Source of the DNA: Chloroflexota bacterium
Lineage (GTDB): Bacteria; Chloroflexota; Anaerolineae; Anaerolineales; Anaerolineaceae
Length of the DNA: 64,000 bases
Assembly: GCA_012522475.1 (NCBI GenBank)
Contig: JAAYKH010000068.1
Location: 1-64,000, forward strand
Direction of reading: 5' to 3'
Part shown: piece by piece, positions 61,502 through 64,000 of the stretch
Layout: each line of letters opens with the position of its first letter
Numbering within the stretch: position 1 is the stretch's first letter
Made by a program: the position numbers and the translations under genes
Notes under the pieces: generated by a model
What the model saw: the letters and a program-made list of their open reading frames with translations, nothing else
Databases searched by the model: none
Told to the model about the DNA's origin: nothing

Positions 61502-61517
61502 ACATCACCTCCTTTAA
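61502..61517 (-). promoter_or_regulatory. Orphan strong Shine-Dalgarno sequence in the leader
   Basis: On the minus strand TTAAAGGAGGTGATGT lies about 95 bases before the start of the binding protein, which has its own AAGGAG. GGAGGTG is followed at once by ATGTAA, a start-stop pair too close to be a normal gene start. Confidence 0.5.
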
Positions 61518-61596
61518 TTCATAATATCGAACGGACACAAATAAATAACTTGAGCAATTTTTTCTAATCGGCTAATCGGTAAGGATACCACAATAG

Positions 61597-61614
61597 GCGA
61601 GTTTCAAAACTCGC
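61597..61614. promoter_or_regulatory. Perfect 18-bp palindrome at the predicted transcription start
   Basis: GCGAGTTT-CA-AAACTCGC. It begins a few bases after the predicted +1 of the family-5 ABC promoter, a usual place for a repressor site. The same bases could form a 5' hairpin in the RNA. Confidence 0.65.
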
Positions 61615-61624
61615 TTGAACATAA

Positions 61625-61653
61625 AATATAACACACATCCATTTTTTCGTCAA
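61625..61653 (-). promoter_or_regulatory. Promoter of the family-5 ABC operon
   Basis: On the minus strand TTGACG (61648-61653), 17 bases, TATATT (61625-61630). Start near 61618, leader about 208 bases. Confidence 0.75.
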
Positions 61654-62036
61654 GAATTCGCAATGCCTGGAAAGTGCATCGGCGGGGCCAGTTTTTGACA
61701 GAAGTCATATCCACAGTTCGGTATTTTTATTATACTGTTTTAATTATAGGCCATGTTATCCTGAAGTTTCAATTTTATTATACACCGCTTGCAGAAAACC
61801 AGTTTAAGGGGATTTGATGCTAAATCAATCCATTAACTCCGCTGCTTATCAGCAGCGTAAGGCTGGCAAAACATTGCTTTCTTTCTGACAACATCCATCC
61901 CCTCCCACAAGGCCGTGAAGCGGGGTGCAGTGATCAGGGAGGGGAAAAGATGGGATTTATTTGGATTCGTAAAGTGCAAGAGCAATGTGCCCGCTGGATC
62001 TCAGCAAATACCAAGTTCCCAATTCTAAATGCCAGG

Positions 62037-62927
62037 TTATCCGTTCTTATTTCCATCCGCCAGGCGGGCAGCGCGCAAGGTGTTTTGCAGCAGCACGGCG
62101 ATGGTCATCGGGCCCACGCCGCCAGGCACCGGGGTAATCGCGCCCGCGACTTCAACGGCTTCGTCAAAGGCCACGTCGCCCACCAGACGGTAACCGCTTT
62201 TACGGGTTGTATCTTCAATGCGGTTGATGCCCACGTCGATTACAACGGCGCCGGGCTTGAGCCAATCACCGCGCACAAATTCAGGCATACCCACCGCCGC
62301 CACCAGCACATCCGCCTCGCGAATCAGGGCAGAAATGTCCTTGGTGCGCGAGTGGCAGATGGTTACCGTGGCATTGGCTCGAACCAGCAGCAAGCTCACT
62401 GGCATGCCAACGATATTCGAGCGGCCTAAAACCACCGCGTTGGCGCCCGAAAGTTCAACACCGCTATCCTCCAGCAAGTACATTACACCCGCCGGGGTAG
62501 CCGGGATAAAAAGCGGCTCACGCCCTTTTTGTGCCAGGCGTCCGATATTAATTGGGTGAAAACCATCCACGTCTTTTTGCAGGCTGATCGTATTAAGCAC
62601 GCGCTCTTCGTCCAATCCGGCCGGCAAGGGTAGTTGCACCAGGATGCCGTGGATGTCCGGGTCGGCATTCAGTTCTTTTACCAGTGCTTCCACCTCTTCC
62701 TGGCTGGCATCTGCTGGCAGCGTGTGCCCAATAGAGATGATGTCGGCTTCCTGGCAAGCCTTATGTTTCATACGTACATAAACCTGGGATGCCGGGTTTT
62801 CACCCACAAGCACCGTTGCTAAACCGGGCGCCGGCAACCCTTTTTCAATTCGTTCTGCCACCTTCTGTTTAACCTCTTCGCGCAGGGCTTCAGCGATGAC
62901 CTTACCATCAATTAGTTTTGCTGGCAT
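62037..62927 (-). CDS. folD: FolD bifunctional methylene-THF dehydrogenase/cyclohydrolase
   Basis: A 296-residue enzyme interconverting methylene-, methenyl- and 10-formyl-THF. Seen: YVRMKHKACQEADI with the catalytic Lys, the signature GILVQLPLPAGLDEE, QKDVDGFHPINIG, VLGRSNIVGMPVSLLL and PVPGGVGPMTIAVLLQNT. Length is normal. GGAGG lies upstream of the ATG. Divergent from udk with a 60-bp shared region that must hold both promoters. Confidence 0.97.
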   Translation of the reverse strand: MPAKLIDGKVIAEALREEVKQKVAERIEKGLPAPGLATVLVGENPASQVYVRMKHKACQEADIISIGHTLPADASQEEVEALVKELNADPDIHGILVQLPLPAGLDEERVLNTISLQKDVDGFHPINIGRLAQKGREPLFIPATPAGVMYLLEDSGVELSGANAVVLGRSNIVGMPVSLLLVRANATVTICHSRTKDISALIREADVLVAAVGMPEFVRGDWLKPGAVVIDVGINRIEDTTRKSGYRLVGDVAFDEAVEVAGAITPVPGGVGPMTIAVLLQNTLRAARLADGNKNG

Positions 62928-62987
62928 AAAACCTCCATTTTTAAAAATTTATTTCGATTATACCTGAACAACGATTATAATCGTAAC

Positions 62988-63647
62988 ATGAAGACGAACT
63001 CCGATACCAATCACAAGATGGTCGTGGGTATTGCCGGGGGCACCGGATCGGGGAAGACGACACTTTCAGACCTGATCCTCCAGCGTATGGGACACGAAAA
63101 CATCGCCTGCCTGGCACATGATGCCTATTACCGAGACCAAAAACATCTCTCTGTCGAGGAACGTGCTCAGGCCAATTATGATCACCCCGATTCGTTGGAA
63201 ACTGATCTGATGGTCTATCATATTAAGCAATTATTACTGGGTGAGGCAATTGAGATGCCTGTTTATGATTTCAGCACGCACAGCCGCAAGAAGGAAACCG
63301 TCCATGTGGCATCGAAGCCCGTGATTCTGGTGGAAGGTATCCTGATCTTTGTTGAAAAGGAACTGCGCGACCTGTTTGATATGAAGATCTTTGTCGACAC
63401 CGATGCAGATATCCGCCTGATTCGACGGTTGTTAAGGGATATCCAGGAGCGCGGTCGAACTTTGCAATCGGTGGTTGATCAATACTTGCGAACTGTACGT
63501 CCCATGCATCTTGAATTTGTTGACGCTTCAAAACGCTATGCTGACATCATTGTGCCTGAGGGTGGGTTTAATGTGGTTGCGCTCGATATGGTCATCGCAC
63601 GGTTACAATCGCTGTTACAAGGACACATGCCCCCTAATGGACAATAA
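62988..63647 (+). CDS. udk: Uridine kinase
   Basis: A 219-residue P-loop kinase that phosphorylates uridine and cytidine. Walker A GIAGGTGSGKTTLS (about residues 14-27), AHDAYYRDQKHLS, NYDHPDSLETDLM, VYDFSTHSRKKET and a late RRLLRDIQERGR lid with Arg residues are all typical. It starts at ATG 62988 with only a weak ribosome site, and overlaps the next gene by 11 bp. Confidence 0.93.
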   Translation: MKTNSDTNHKMVVGIAGGTGSGKTTLSDLILQRMGHENIACLAHDAYYRDQKHLSVEERAQANYDHPDSLETDLMVYHIKQLLLGEAIEMPVYDFSTHSRKKETVHVASKPVILVEGILIFVEKELRDLFDMKIFVDTDADIRLIRRLLRDIQERGRTLQSVVDQYLRTVRPMHLEFVDASKRYADIIVPEGGFNVVALDMVIARLQSLLQGHMPPNGQ

Positions 63648-64000
63648 GTCGCTAAACCCTCCCGAGGAGGGATCAGCATCACAACGCGCGTCACATCGTT
63701 TGTCCGAGCGGGCACTTAATGTTATCCGCGCGTTCATCTTGCTGGGTGTCATTGCACTGACAGTGATATTATTTATTTATCGCGAGCGTATTCAGGCGCT
63801 GCAGGGTCTGGGTTACCCGGGCGTTTTTTTGTTCTCAGTTTTAGCCAATGCGACCATCCTGGTGCCGCTTCCGGGCGTGGTCTTCACCTCAGCCATGGGT
63901 GCAGTTTTTCACCCCTTTTGGGTTTCTATTGCAGCAGGGGCTGGCGCGGCCCTGGGTGAGCTATCCGGGTATATGGCAGGTTTCAGCGGTCGTGCAGTGG
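63637..64000 (+). CDS. VTT-domain (DedA/TVP38-like) membrane protein, N-terminal part
   Basis: The frame from ATG 63637 runs off the window end; 121 residues are visible. A polar N-terminus of about 30 residues leads to a first helix (IRAFILLGVIALTVILFIY), then LGYPGVFLFSVLANATILVPLPG with the re-entrant Pro-Gly segment and GAGAALGELSGYMAGF, typical of the VTT/DedA fold. Such proteins include lipid scramblases and flippases. Translation is coupled to udk by the overlap. Confidence 0.8.
   Translation, partial: MDNKSLNPPEEGSASQRASHRLSERALNVIRAFILLGVIALTVILFIYRERIQALQGLGYPGVFLFSVLANATILVPLPGVVFTSAMGAVFHPFWVSIAAGAGAALGELSGYMAGFSGRAV

Larger units (their letters stand above)
61410..62036. other. 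627-bp gap upstream of the family-5 ABC operon
   Basis: It contains the operon promoter (61625-61653), a palindrome at the start site (61597-61614), an orphan ribosome-binding sequence (61502-61517) and, nearer folD, a possible stem CCCCTCCC (61898-61905 region) with GGGAGGGG (about 61937-61944). Bases about 61990-62035 resemble degenerate sequences in two other gaps. No credible gene is seen. Confidence 0.5.

Noticed and set aside
1-64000. Prophage, transposons or defence islands
   Set aside because: No integrase, transposase, terminase, restriction or Cas genes can be recognised anywhere in the window.

Overview
The window looks like chromosomal DNA of an Anaerolineae-type Chloroflexota bacterium. 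This is an inference from gene content: Pro/Glu-rich lipoprotein linkers on solute-binding proteins, a glycyl-tRNA synthetase with alpha and beta subunits in one chain, a formimidoyltransferase-cyclodeaminase fusion, a DUF2089 regulator, a stand-alone polyprenol-phosphate mannosyltransferase, and a G5/3D-domain protein next to ksgA. I see no 16S rRNA, phage, transposase or CRISPR array. Most genes are housekeeping or transport genes and most lie on the minus strand.

Layout. 1-6.1 kb: end of a ChbG/YdjC deacetylase, a GPH sugar symporter, a small membrane protein, a Gfo/Idh/MocA oxidoreductase, an unknown barrel-like protein and malic enzyme. 6.3-13.8 kb: polyprenol mannosyltransferase, ksgA, a G5/3D cell-wall protein, mfd and pth. 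14.1-20.8 kb: a cluster pairing a complete ECF transporter (fused ATPase, T and S components) with three enzymes acting on 5'-deoxy/5'-methylthio purine nucleosides (deaminase, 6-oxopurine-type phosphorylase, MtnA-like isomerase). 21.1-21.6 kb: tRNA-Gly and tRNA-Cys, with the tRNA-Cys tail plus terminator repeated in tandem. 21.8-31.8 kb: TetR plus reductase, mutM, a DtxR/MntR-type regulator with a clear operator, an MFS exporter, a SHOCT-like/DUF2089 pair, OsmC, ftcD, an M23 peptidase and a YjjX-type NTPase. 31.8-43.5 kb: CapA, an HhH membrane protein, a sugar ABC importer whose permease carries a large membrane insertion, iron alcohol dehydrogenase, YihY, MazG, a lipoprotein and a CPBP protease. 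43.5-53.8 kb: pcm-mutY-MBL operon, fused glycyl-tRNA synthetase, recO, cdd, CorC, glmU and tRNA-Gln. 53.9-61.7 kb: a five-gene family-5 (peptide/nickel type) ABC transporter operon. 62-64 kb: folD, udk and the start of a VTT/DedA protein.

The two most interesting points. (1) The 880-residue solute-binding protein of the family-5 ABC operon has its canonical motifs in rotated order: the C-terminal-lobe motifs come first and the N-terminal-lobe motifs second. It therefore looks circularly permuted and also ends in an added beta-rich domain. Its partner permeases carry enlarged extracytoplasmic regions, and the operon has a strong promoter with a perfect palindrome at the predicted transcription start. 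(2) The ECF cluster suggests uptake coupled to a 'deaminate first, then phosphorolyse' route for methylthioadenosine or 5'-deoxyadenosine, under a long leader RNA with mutually exclusive pairings and a terminator-like hairpin.
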